Assembly: GCF_025532145.1 (NCBI RefSeq)
Contig: NZ_ARXS01000001.1
Location: 248,001-312,000 of the forward strand
From: Alloalcanivorax balearicus MACL04
GTDB taxonomy: Bacteria > Pseudomonadota > Gammaproteobacteria > Pseudomonadales > Alcanivoracaceae
DNA: 64,000 nt
Reading direction: 5' to 3'
Both the position numbers and the translations under genes were made by a program. Positions 8,580-16,716 of the stretch are shown piece by piece. Position 1 is the first letter of the stretch. Every line of letters starts with the position of its first letter. Under the pieces are notes generated by a model that was given only the letters and a program-made list of their open reading frames with translations, did not search any database and was not told where the DNA came from.

Positions 8580-9011
8580 TCAACGGTGTTTAAGGTTGTC
8601 ACGGATTTCCCGCAGCAACAAGATATCCTCCGGAGTCGGCGGCGGCGCGGCGGCTTCCTCTGTTTTTTCTTCCTCACGCTTGAGCCTGTTAATGGCGCGC
8701 ACCAGGAAGAACACCGCCCAGGCGACGATGAGGAAGCTGATGACATTATTGAAGAACACCCCATAGTTGATCGTCACGGCACCGGCGGCTTGGGCTTCGG
8801 CCAAGGTAGCGAACTCACCGGTACCACGCAGGACCACGAACAAATTGGCGAAGTCCACCCCACCCAGCAGTAACCCGATGGGTGGCATGATGACGTCGGC
8901 GACCAGGCTCTTCACGATGGTGGCGAACGCCCCACCGATGATGATGCCCACCGCCATATCGACCATATTTCCCTTTATCGCGAACTCACGAAATTCCTTG
9001 ATCATACCCAT
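8580..9011 (-). CDS. mscL: large-conductance mechanosensitive channel MscL
   Basis: A 143-residue inner-membrane channel that opens under hypo-osmotic shock. The N-terminus [20 protein letters not shown] matches the amphipathic S1 helix and the start of TM1 of E. coli MscL (136 residues). TM1 ([20 protein letters not shown]) is followed by the periplasmic loop with a GAVTINYG segment, TM2 ([14 protein letters not shown]) and the cytoplasmic RLKREEE helix bundle. The ATG at 9011 has GGAG 7 bp upstream; the second ATG, 6 bp later, is less well placed. The proline-rich [18 protein letters not shown] end is the normal C-terminal helix. Confidence 0.97.
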   Translation of the reverse strand: MGMIKEFREFAIKGNMVDMAVGIIIGGAFATIVKSLVADVIMPPIGLLLGGVDFANLFVVLRGTGEFATLAEAQAAGAVTINYGVFFNNVISFLIVAWAVFFLVRAINRLKREEEKTEEAAAPPPTPEDILLLREIRDNLKHR

Positions 9012-9235
9012 GGGCCTTCTCCCCAGGTAATTTCCGCGCGCACCATGCGTGAACGGATGGTTCGATAATACCGACAAAGCACAAGATCACCGCTATGAAA
9101 ATAATGGCCTTTGACGACCATCCATGAAATGACGCCCCAGGCCCTCCCCGAAAATTTTCTCTCCATCGGCGTAACATAAAGCGAATTCGGGCATCCAATC
9201 CTTCAGGCAGCTTCTACAAGCAGGAGGAACAGGCC

Positions 9236-10312
9236 ATGCGGATCATCGCCGCGCTTCTATTTACCCTGATCACGGGCCCCGCCCTGGCGGCGCAAGCCAC
9301 GGCGGTGTTCGCTGGTGGATGTTTCTGGTGCACCGAGTCGGACTTCGAGAAACTCGACGGTGTCAGCGAGGCCATCAGCGGCTATGCCGGCGGTGACGAG
9401 GCCGATCCCACCTATGAGCAGGTCTCCAGCGGCACCACCGGCCACACCGAATCGGTGAAGGTGATCTATGATCCGGACAAGATCAGCTACGCTCAGTTGC
9501 TGGACTGGTTCTGGCGCCACATGGACCCCACCGACGCCGACGGTCAATTTGTTGATCGCGGCCGTCAGTACCGGGGTGCCATTTTCTTTGAGACGCCGGA
9601 ACAGGAAAAACAGGCACGGGCCTCCAAGACGGCACTGGAGAAGAGTGGCCGGTTCGAGAAGCCCATCGTTACCGAGATCACTCCATTAAAGGCGTTCTAT
9701 CCCGCCGAGGAATATCATCAGAATTATTATAAGCGCAACCCGGTGCGCTATAAGTTTTATCGCTACAACTCCGGCCGGGATCAGTTTCTTGAAAAGCACT
9801 GGGATGATCCGGATCACCTGCCCGGCGGCGAGAAAGCAAACGCCGAAGCCTCGATGAGCTGGCGAGGCCCCGAACATTTCAACAAGCCTGATGAAGCCAC
9901 TCTGCGGACTCGACTGTCTCCCTTGAGCTTTCAGGTGACCCAGGAAGACGATACCGAACCGGCCTTCAAAAACACGTATTGGGACAACAAGCAGCAAGGC
10001 ATCTATGTGGATGTGGTCAGCGGTGAGCCGCTGTTCTCATCCACCGACAAGTATAAATCCGGTACCGGCTGGCCCAGCTTCACCAAACCGATTACCCCCG
10101 ATGTGGTGACCACCCGTGAAGACAGTACTTTGTGGATGGTTCGCACCGAAGTCCGTAGCCGTTACGCCGATTCCCACCTGGGGCATGTCTTCAAGGACGG
10201 CCCGCAGCCCACGGGGGAGCGCTGGTGCATGAACTCCGCGGCCATGCGCTTCATTGCCAAGGAAGACATGGCCGCCGCTGGTTACGGTCAGTACCTGACA
10301 TTGTTTGAATAG
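9236..10312 (+). CDS. msrAB: periplasmic methionine sulfoxide reductase MsrA-MsrB fusion
   Basis: Repairs oxidised methionine of both stereochemistries in exported proteins. A signal peptide ([18 protein letters not shown], cleavage near residue 18) is followed by an MsrA domain with the catalytic Cys29 in GGCFWC. A linker near 205-225 leads to an MsrB domain with [19 protein letters not shown] and the catalytic Cys331 in [11 protein letters not shown]. The MsrB CxxC zinc pairs are missing ([11 protein letters not shown] in place of the first), so this is the non-zinc form. Length is 358 residues. AGGAGG lies 9 bp before the ATG. It appears monocistronic, with a hairpin after the stop. Reducing partner genes such as a DsbD-like thioredoxin are not nearby. 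Confidence 0.95.
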   Translation: MRIIAALLFTLITGPALAAQATAVFAGGCFWCTESDFEKLDGVSEAISGYAGGDEADPTYEQVSSGTTGHTESVKVIYDPDKISYAQLLDWFWRHMDPTDADGQFVDRGRQYRGAIFFETPEQEKQARASKTALEKSGRFEKPIVTEITPLKAFYPAEEYHQNYYKRNPVRYKFYRYNSGRDQFLEKHWDDPDHLPGGEKANAEASMSWRGPEHFNKPDEATLRTRLSPLSFQVTQEDDTEPAFKNTYWDNKQQGIYVDVVSGEPLFSSTDKYKSGTGWPSFTKPITPDVVTTREDSTLWMVRTEVRSRYADSHLGHVFKDGPQPTGERWCMNSAAMRFIAKEDMAAAGYGQYLTLFE

Positions 10313-10333
10313 CGTTGTTTAAGTAGCACCCAC

Positions 10334-10356
10334 CCGGCGATGGAGACCATCGCCGG
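10334..10356. terminator. hairpin downstream of msrAB
   Basis: CCGGCGATGG, loop AGA, CCATCGCCGG: a perfect 10-bp stem 22 bp after the msrAB stop. There is no T tract, so it may be a 3'-end stabiliser or a Rho-dependent end. Confidence 0.5.
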
Positions 10357-10449
10357 AAGCCAAGTCGGTTAATGCAATAACGAGCCATCATAAAACCATA
10401 ATCTGTTCGTTATCCCCCGGTCATGTTCCGTTCTCACCCTCGTTACGCC

Positions 10450-10475
10450 GGCCCGGACTTTCCGGCCTTTCTTTT
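10450..10475 (+). terminator. terminator-like hairpin with T tract just upstream of the nucleotidase gene
   Basis: GGCC(C)GGA, loop CTT, TCCGGCC, then TTTCTTTT. It ends 17 bp before the start codon at 10493, so it either closes read-through from msrAB or acts as an attenuator in the leader of the next gene. Confidence 0.45.
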
Positions 10476-10492
10476 ACGACGACGAGGGTGTC

Positions 10493-12490
10493 ATGTCTGT
10501 TTCTTCAAAAGCGTTCTGGCTGGGTATCATCTCCAGCGGTATCCTGCTTGCCGGCTGCGGCAGCGATAGCGATAACGATCCCCTGGTGGACATCCGCCTG
10601 ATGGAGACCACCGATATCCACGCCAATGTGATGGACTATAACTACTATGGCGATGCCGCCGACCCCAAGGTGGGACTGGTGCGTACCGCCACACTGATCA
10701 AGCAGGCTCGCGCCGCCCTCGACTTCCCCGACAACAGCTTCCTGGTGGATAACGGCGATCTTATCCAAGGCAGCCCCATGGGCGATTGGCGCCACGCCGA
10801 AGGCCTCCCTGCCGGCGAGGTCCATCCGGTTTACAAGGCCATGAACGAGCTCGGTTATGACGTGGCCAACTACGGCAACCATGAGTTCAACTATGGTCTG
10901 GAATTCCTGGCCGAAAGCGTCAACGACGCCGGCTTCCCGTACATCAGTGCCAACGTCTTCGTGGACGACGACGATGACAATCCGGACAACGATCAGTTGT
11001 ACTTCGAGCCCTATCAACTGGTAACCAAGTCCGTCCGTGATCGTGACGGCAACAGTCATGACATCACGGTCGGCTTCATCGGCTTCCTGCCGCCACAGAT
11101 CATGCAATGGGACAAAGCCAATCTGGAAGGCGAGGTGATCACCAAGGACATCAAGGCCATGGCCGAACGCTATGTGCCACAAATGAAGACGGAGGGCGCC
11201 GATGTTATCGTCGCCATTCCCCATTCCGGCATCAGCACCACGGCTTACTCCGAAGCGGATAAAGCGGAGAACAGCAGCTGGTATCTGGCGGACGTGGAAG
11301 GCATCGACGCCATCATGTTCGGCCACAGCCATTTACTGTTCCCATCCGACAGCTTTGCCGATACTCCCAATGTGGACGTGGAAAAAGGCACCATCAAGGG
11401 CGTTCCGGCGGTCATGCCCGGTTACTGGGGCAGCCATCTGGGCGTCATCGATATGACCCTGTCCTACGATACCGGAGCGGATCAGTGGTCCATCACCGGC
11501 TCCCAGGTGCAGGCCCAGCCGATCTTCGCGGACGATGCCCCCGCGGTGGAAGCCGACGCGGCCCTGGTGGCCAAGCTGGCCGGGGATCACCAAGCCACCG
11601 TCGACTACATGAACCAGCCCATCGGTGAATCCACCGACGACATCTACAGCTTCCTGGCGGTGGTGAAAGACGATCCGTCCATTCAGATCGTGGCGGATGC
11701 CCAGAAGGCCTACGTGGAGAATCTGATCGAAGGCGACGTCAATCTCCAGGATCTGCCGGTGTTGTCCGCCGCCGCGCCATTCAAGGCCTGCAACCGGGAA
11801 GGGATCTGCGCCGATGAAAGCGCCTTCACCGTGGTGCCCAAAGGCGAACTGAAAGTAAAAAACGCCGCCGACCTGTATCTGTATCCGAATACACTGATGG
11901 CGGTGAAAGCCAATGGCGCCGAGCTGACTCAATGGCTGGAATGCTCCGCTTCCCAGTTTTTCCAGATCGACACCAGCACCAGCGCCCCTCAGGAATTGGT
12001 GAATTACAGCGGCTTCCCCACCTATAACTTCGACGTTATCGATGGTCTCACCTACCAGATCGACGTTACCCAGCCAGCGCGCTATAACGGCGACTGCGTC
12101 CAGGTCAGTGACGGCCAGCGCATCGTCAATCTGGCCTATCAGGGCAACCCCGTGGCGGACGACGATGAATTCCTGATCGCCACCAATAATTACCGCGCTG
12201 GCGGCGGCAAGTTCGCGGGCACCGGTGGCGACCACATCGTTATTGAGTCACCGGATGAGAACCGCGCGGTCCTGGCGGACTACATCCGGGAAAACAGTCC
12301 GGTTACGCCCACCGCCGACGGCAACTGGTCGTTCGCGCCGATTGACGCGGCCACCGATCTGACCATCGTGTTCCGGGTGCCCAATACCGACCGGGCCCGG
12401 AACTTCGTTGCCGAAAAAGCGCTGGAAGCGGTATTCCTGGAGACCAACGATAACAACGAAGCGGTGTACGAACTGGACCTGCAACCCTGA
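10493..12490 (+). CDS. lipoprotein 5'-nucleotidase / 2',3'-cyclic-nucleotide phosphodiesterase (CpdB/UshA family)
   Basis: A 665-residue exported phosphoesterase that releases phosphate from extracellular nucleotides. The lipobox LLAGC puts the lipidated cysteine at residue 22. The calcineurin-like metallophosphatase domain has METTDIHANVMDY (motif I, typical of the CpdB branch), VDNGDLIQGSP, YGNHEFNYG, IPHSGIS and MFGHSHLLFP. The C-terminal 5'-nucleotidase domain covers about 360-600, with NNYRAGGGKFAGTGGDHIV near the end. E. coli CpdB has 647 residues and is soluble periplasmic; a lipoprotein form is a difference. ATG at 10493 follows GACGAGGG. Convergent with the GST gene across 10 bp. Confidence 0.92.
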   Translation: MSVSSKAFWLGIISSGILLAGCGSDSDNDPLVDIRLMETTDIHANVMDYNYYGDAADPKVGLVRTATLIKQARAALDFPDNSFLVDNGDLIQGSPMGDWRHAEGLPAGEVHPVYKAMNELGYDVANYGNHEFNYGLEFLAESVNDAGFPYISANVFVDDDDDNPDNDQLYFEPYQLVTKSVRDRDGNSHDITVGFIGFLPPQIMQWDKANLEGEVITKDIKAMAERYVPQMKTEGADVIVAIPHSGISTTAYSEADKAENSSWYLADVEGIDAIMFGHSHLLFPSDSFADTPNVDVEKGTIKGVPAVMPGYWGSHLGVIDMTLSYDTGADQWSITGSQVQAQPIFADDAPAVEADAALVAKLAGDHQATVDYMNQPIGESTDDIYSFLAVVKDDPSIQIVADAQKAYVENLIEGDVNLQDLPVLSAAAPFKACNREGICADESAFTVVPKGELKVKNAADLYLYPNTLMAVKANGAELTQWLECSASQFFQIDTSTSAPQELVNYSGFPTYNFDVIDGLTYQIDVTQPARYNGDCVQVSDGQRIVNLAYQGNPVADDDEFLIATNNYRAGGGKFAGTGGDHIVIESPDENRAVLADYIRENSPVTPTADGNWSFAPIDAATDLTIVFRVPNTDRARNFVAEKALEAVFLETNDNNEAVYELDLQP

Positions 12491-12500
12491 CCTGGCGAGC

Positions 12501-13145
12501 TCACAACGGGATCGTCACCTCTTCCCGCTCCAACACCCGGTTTACCGCCGGGCGTTGGAGCATGCACCGGGTGTGTTCGATCCACGCTGTATGCTCGCTC
12601 ATATCCAGTCCCACCAGACTCCCCCATCTGAACAGCACCAACAGAAACGGATCCACCACGCTGTACTGGTCACCCAGCGCCCAGGGCCCTGGTTGTGCCA
12701 GGCGCTCGGTCACATCCTGATTGGCCTGGGCCACCACCTTCAGACCCTGTTCCCTCAGAGCCGGGGCGTCATCCGGATCGGCACTGAACCGATGCGGACG
12801 CCATATAAGGCCGTAGCCGGTACCGTGCATCCAGCCGGCCAACCACGCCAGCCATTCCTGAGCACGCCCGCGCTGCAGAGCAGTCGGCGGCAACAGGGCC
12901 GGCGTGTCATGGCTTTCCGCCAGAAAGGTCAGGATCGCCGGCAGTTCGGTGAGCACGCCCGCTTCGCCCGGAATGGCCAGAGCCGGCACCCGCCCCTTGG
13001 GGTTGATGGCCAGGTAATCCGGCTTGGAAGTATCGCCGTCGTGGATCCGCAGGGGCATCAACCTGGTCGGCACACCCAGTTCCTCCAATACGATATGCAC
13101 TGCCATGGAACAGGCACCGGATGAATAATACAACTGATAGCTCAT
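12501..13145 (-). CDS. glutathione S-transferase family protein
   Basis: A 214-residue cytosolic GST. The N-terminal thioredoxin-like domain begins LYYSSGACSMAVHIVLEELG, with SGACS in the position of the beta-class catalytic cysteine loop, and includes the cis-proline segment GRVPALAIPG. The all-helical C-terminal domain covers about 90-214 (GPWALGDQYSVVDPFLLVLFRW). Family members conjugate glutathione to electrophiles or reduce disulfides; the substrate is unknown. AAGGAG lies 7 bp before the ATG. It is divergent from the LysR gene at 13237 across 91 bp, the usual arrangement of a LysR regulator and its target. Confidence 0.93.
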   Translation of the reverse strand: MSYQLYYSSGACSMAVHIVLEELGVPTRLMPLRIHDGDTSKPDYLAINPKGRVPALAIPGEAGVLTELPAILTFLAESHDTPALLPPTALQRGRAQEWLAWLAGWMHGTGYGLIWRPHRFSADPDDAPALREQGLKVVAQANQDVTERLAQPGPWALGDQYSVVDPFLLVLFRWGSLVGLDMSEHTAWIEHTRCMLQRPAVNRVLEREEVTIPL

Positions 13146-13236
13146 GGCTCGACTCCTTGAACGGGAGTGTCAGCCTAGAAGCCCGTCCTGAACCCGACAA
13201 ACGATACTTTGTAGGGTCTGGGCATTAGTGATATTA

Positions 13237-14130
13237 ATGTCATCCATGGATAGAAACTCGCTTCCGCCCCTGCCAACGCTGGTGGCTTTCGAGGCCAGCG
13301 TCCGGCTGCGCAGCTTCACTCTGGCCGCAAAGGAACTGTCGCTGACCCAGGGCGCGGTCAGCCAGCACATCCGTTCCCTTGAGCAGCGTCTGGGACGGCG
13401 GTTGTTCGAACGGCAACGTCAGGGCGTTGCCCCCACCGGGGAAGCCCAGCATTTGGCCTTGCAAGTGCGCCAGGGCCTGGGTGTGCTGGAGCGGGCTTTC
13501 AAAACACCCCGTCGTCGGCGCCGCACCACCACCTTGCGTTTGAGCACCTTGCCAAGCATCGCGCAGCGCTGGCTGTTACCGCGTCTGGCGGATTTCCATC
13601 AGCGCTTTCCCGACATCCGCGTGGAGGTCACCACCGCCGTCGATCTGGTCAAGCTGGGCAGCGACGCGGACAGCGACGTGGCACTGCGCTACGGCCCCGG
13701 AGGCTGGCCCGGCCTGCAATCGGAGGTGTTATCTTCGGAGTGGCTGTACCCGGTAGCCAGTCCGGATTATCGCGACGGCAAACTACCCCGTCGGCGGGCG
13801 GACCTGGCCCATTGCGTTTTACTACGTCACGCGGCACAACCCTGGGCTTTATGGCTCCAGGCCGCGGGCCTGGCACTGACCAACAGCGATCACGGCCCGC
13901 TCTTTCCCAACCTGACCAGCCTGCTGGCAGCGGCGGAGAACAGCGAAGGCATTGCACTGGCGCGGCATCATCTGGTGCGGGATGCGCTCGCGGCGGGCCG
14001 TCTGGTTCGATTGTGGAAGACCCAGGTAGCCGACGTACATCGCTATTATCTGGTCTGGACCCACCAGGCCGATAAGGACGACGCCATCGGCACATTACGT
14101 CACTGGTTGAAAACCGCCTTTACCCTTTAA
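13237..14130 (+). CDS. LysR-family transcriptional regulator (GcvA-like)
   Basis: About 297 residues. The N-terminal winged helix (SLPPLPTLVAFEASVRLRSF then LSLTQGAVSQHIRSLEQRLG) is typical of the GcvA subgroup. The substrate-binding domain begins around 95 (TLRLSTLPSIAQRWLLPRL) and contains the FPDIRVEV turn. Three starts are possible: GTG 13228, ATG 13237 and ATG 13246. None has a good binding site and I took the middle one. It is divergent from the GST gene and likely regulates it and itself. Its stop codon overlaps the stop of the convergent antiporter by 3 bases. Confidence 0.92.
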   Translation: MSSMDRNSLPPLPTLVAFEASVRLRSFTLAAKELSLTQGAVSQHIRSLEQRLGRRLFERQRQGVAPTGEAQHLALQVRQGLGVLERAFKTPRRRRRTTTLRLSTLPSIAQRWLLPRLADFHQRFPDIRVEVTTAVDLVKLGSDADSDVALRYGPGGWPGLQSEVLSSEWLYPVASPDYRDGKLPRRRADLAHCVLLRHAAQPWALWLQAAGLALTNSDHGPLFPNLTSLLAAAENSEGIALARHHLVRDALAAGRLVRLWKTQVADVHRYYLVWTHQADKDDAIGTLRHWLKTAFTL

Positions 14131-15461
14131 ATCGATCGCGCCGGGTGGCGCGCTTTCAATCGCGGCCGGTCAAAGGCGATCGCCAGCAGCGCCGCCAACC
14201 CCAGCGCCCAGCAATAGTGAATGGCGCCGATTAATGACAACGGCGACAGCGATGCGATGGAGCAGGCCAGAAGGACCTGGGCGCCGTAAGGAATCAGCCC
14301 CTGTACCACGCAGGAAAAGATGTCCATCACACTGGCCGAGCGCCTCGGATCGACGCCATATTCCGCGGCGATCTCCTTGGCCATTTCACCACACAGCACG
14401 ATCGACACCGTGTTGTTGGCGACAAACAGATTGGCGGTGACCACCAGCAGCGCGATACCGATCTCACCGGCGCGCTGACTGGACAGCTTCAGCCAGCGGG
14501 TCAGTGCATGAATACGTTCGATCAGCCAGCGCGTGCCGCCTTGATCATTCATCAGTTGCGACAATCCACCAATCAGCATCGATAACAGCATGATCTCGAA
14601 CATGGATTCGAAGCCCTGGTAGATCGCTCCATTGACGTCGACCAGACCGTATTCCGGACTCAGTATCACGCCAGTGAGCCCGGCGGTGACGATACCAATC
14701 ACCAGCACCGCCAACACGTTCATCCCGGACAGCGCCAGAGCGAACACCAGCAGATAGGGCATGACCCGCCAGTAGGACACGGATTCGGACGGCACCGTAT
14801 GTTCGCCGTCCCCCAGCAATGCCAGAAGCACCACCGTCGCCAACGCCGCCGGCAACGCTATCCATACATTCACCCGGAACTTATCCTTGAGGGAGACGCC
14901 CTGACTGCGAGTGGCGGCGATGGTGGTGTCCGAGATCATCGACAGGTTATCGCCCAGCATGGCGCCACCGACGACAGCCCCCAAAGACAAAGGCAACGAC
15001 AACGAGGTCGCCTCGGCGAACCCCACCGCGATTGGCGCGGTGGCGGCGATGGTTCCCATTGAGGTGCCCATGGCGGTGGCGATGAACGCGGAGATCAGGA
15101 ACAGGGCCGGCAGCACCCAACTGGCCGGCATGATCTGCAACCCGAATTGCACGGTGGCATCAACGCTGCCGATACTCTTGCTGACGCTGGCGAAGGCGCC
15201 GGCCAACAGGAATACCAGGCACATGAGAATGATATTGGGATGGCCGACACCCACCAGTAATCGTTCGACGCTGTGATGGAAAGACTGCCGTGCCAGCAGG
15301 AATGACAACACAATGGCGACAACCGCCACCACCGGCGCCTTGATTTGATAGAACGCGAACTCCGCCCCCACGGCACTGAAGTAAAGCCCGCTACCGAGAA
15401 AGACGACAAGAAAAAACAGTAACGGGATCAGCGCCCATGCCCGGGCGGGAGTTTGCGTCAT
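14127..15461 (-). CDS. NhaC-family Na+/H+ antiporter
   Basis: A 444-residue inner-membrane protein with about 11-12 hydrophobic segments. TAMGTSMGTIAATAPIAVGF, GGAMLGDNLSMISDTTIAA and VVTANLFVANNTVSIVLCG are conserved blocks of the NhaC/YheL antiporters, the last two being re-entrant or ion-site regions. It would exchange cytoplasmic Na+ (or an organic solute, as in malate/lactate NhaC variants) for H+. The ATG at 15461 begins MTQTPARAWALIPLL; the longer open frame upstream is arginine- and proline-rich and not membrane-like. No operon partner is evident: the DUF1116 gene lies 73 bp upstream on the same strand, so read-through from that cluster is possible. Confidence 0.9.
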   Translation of the reverse strand: MTQTPARAWALIPLLFFLVVFLGSGLYFSAVGAEFAFYQIKAPVVAVVAIVLSFLLARQSFHHSVERLLVGVGHPNIILMCLVFLLAGAFASVSKSIGSVDATVQFGLQIMPASWVLPALFLISAFIATAMGTSMGTIAATAPIAVGFAEATSLSLPLSLGAVVGGAMLGDNLSMISDTTIAATRSQGVSLKDKFRVNVWIALPAALATVVLLALLGDGEHTVPSESVSYWRVMPYLLVFALALSGMNVLAVLVIGIVTAGLTGVILSPEYGLVDVNGAIYQGFESMFEIMLLSMLIGGLSQLMNDQGGTRWLIERIHALTRWLKLSSQRAGEIGIALLVVTANLFVANNTVSIVLCGEMAKEIAAEYGVDPRRSASVMDIFSCVVQGLIPYGAQVLLACSIASLSPLSLIGAIHYCWALGLAALLAIAFDRPRLKARHPARSI

Positions 15462-15534
15462 ACTGGCCGGCCTGTCGGTCCAAGAAGTCTGACCGTCCAG
15501 TGTAGGGGGAAATCCGGGATGCCGAAACCGGCTC

Positions 15535-16716
15535 TTAGCCCACGAACAGCGCTGCCGGAGGCACACAGAGCCCGCGCCCCAACAGACCGGCCCGCCCGTC
15601 ACCGCCCACCATGGCGATGGCGACCCTGGGCAAATCCGTATCAGCCGTAACCCGATGACGTGCGAGCCCGATCGGCAACTGCAAATCCTCGAATAAAGGA
15701 TGCGCTCCGATCAGCCAGTCCGGTGACGCTTCCGCCGGATTTGGCCACCACGGCGCCAGCGTCTCGGCCACTCCGGAACAACGCCTCCACGCCTGAGCTC
15801 CCAGCCCGAAAGCATCGATAACGCCGCTGTCACCGATCATGGGGCTGGCCGGCACAGTGGAGGCTGATATTCGGGGCCCCTCGGGCACCGGCGCGGCGCA
15901 GGTATGCCAGCGAGCCGGGTCTCCGGCCACTCGAAGCCCCACCCGGCGGCCATTACCCGCCAACGCCAACACCAGACTGGAGCCGGCTTCCCCGGCGGCG
16001 GCGGCCAGCATCAGGTGACAGGCGCCCATCCATAAAGTCAGAAAAAACAGCGGGGTATTCCCCAAACACTCACGAACCTCCACGGCCAACGTGGATGGCA
16101 TCGCCGCACACAAGGCCTTATTGGCATGGGTGGTTTGGGCGTGCAGATCGTCACCCGCTTCAAGCCCCAGTCGGGCCAGGGGCAACAGCGCAATCGGCCG
16201 GGTCACCAGCACCTTTCGCAGCGCCGGTGCCAGGACCCGGTCGCGCCAGCGCAACCGCTCCAGGATCGCCGGATCCCGGCTGCCAAAACGGATCTGCGGC
16301 CCGCTTCCGCTACCCAGCAAAGACCAGCAACGGTGCCCGGGATCCGCAGCGTCACTGATTTCCACCAACGTCGTCGATGGCGAGATCACCGCGGCAAGCG
16401 GCGTGACCACCGAGAACGCCTGAGCCGGCAGCAATCTCACCCGGCCCGTGCTGATCAATCGTTCCGCTTCCTCCTCGTTTCGTGCCCAACCTTCATACAG
16501 GCAACACAGAACCGCCGAAGACAGAATCGGCGGGCTGGGGGCCCGTGGGTCCTCGAACGGCGGACCGGCGTGCAGCAAGGTTCGTTCCGGTAACGGCAAC
16601 GCTCGCCTTGCTTCCGTCACGTCAGACCATTGCGGCCGGACCTGCCGAACCTTCGTCAGCACCGCCCGATTGGCGCTCTCCACGGCATCCATCCCGGCCC
16701 TCCGGTCGGATGCCAT
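15535..16716 (-). CDS. DUF1116 protein, AllG/YlbE-like (oxamate carbamoyltransferase subunit family)
   Basis: A 393-residue protein. TLLHAGPP, LYEGWARNEEEAERL, ILERLRWRDRVLAPAL, DDLHAQTTHANKAL and GDSGVIDAFGLGAQA align by eye with E. coli YlbE/AllG (DUF1116). Together with FdrA (AllF) and YlbF (AllH), that protein is known as part of oxamate carbamoyltransferase, which makes carbamoyl phosphate at the end of allantoin breakdown. No FdrA or DUF2877 (AllH) gene lies in the window, so the assignment as a carbamoyltransferase subunit is uncertain. The ATG at 16716 directly abuts the TGA of the upstream amidohydrolase (TGAATG) with GGAGG 8 bp before it, so the two are translationally coupled. Confidence 0.85.
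   Translation of the reverse strand: MASDRRAGMDAVESANRAVLTKVRQVRPQWSDVTEARRALPLPERTLLHAGPPFEDPRAPSPPILSSAVLCCLYEGWARNEEEAERLISTGRVRLLPAQAFSVVTPLAAVISPSTTLVEISDAADPGHRCWSLLGSGSGPQIRFGSRDPAILERLRWRDRVLAPALRKVLVTRPIALLPLARLGLEAGDDLHAQTTHANKALCAAMPSTLAVEVRECLGNTPLFFLTLWMGACHLMLAAAAGEAGSSLVLALAGNGRRVGLRVAGDPARWHTCAAPVPEGPRISASTVPASPMIGDSGVIDAFGLGAQAWRRCSGVAETLAPWWPNPAEASPDWLIGAHPLFEDLQLPIGLARHRVTADTDLPRVAIAMVGGDGRAGLLGRGLCVPPAALFVG

Noticed and set aside
8552-8764. N-terminal extension of the phospholipase D-like frame into mscL
   Set aside because: The extension is low-complexity and antisense-like in composition, while mscL on the same stretch is a firm gene; the TTG at 8551 has a good binding site.
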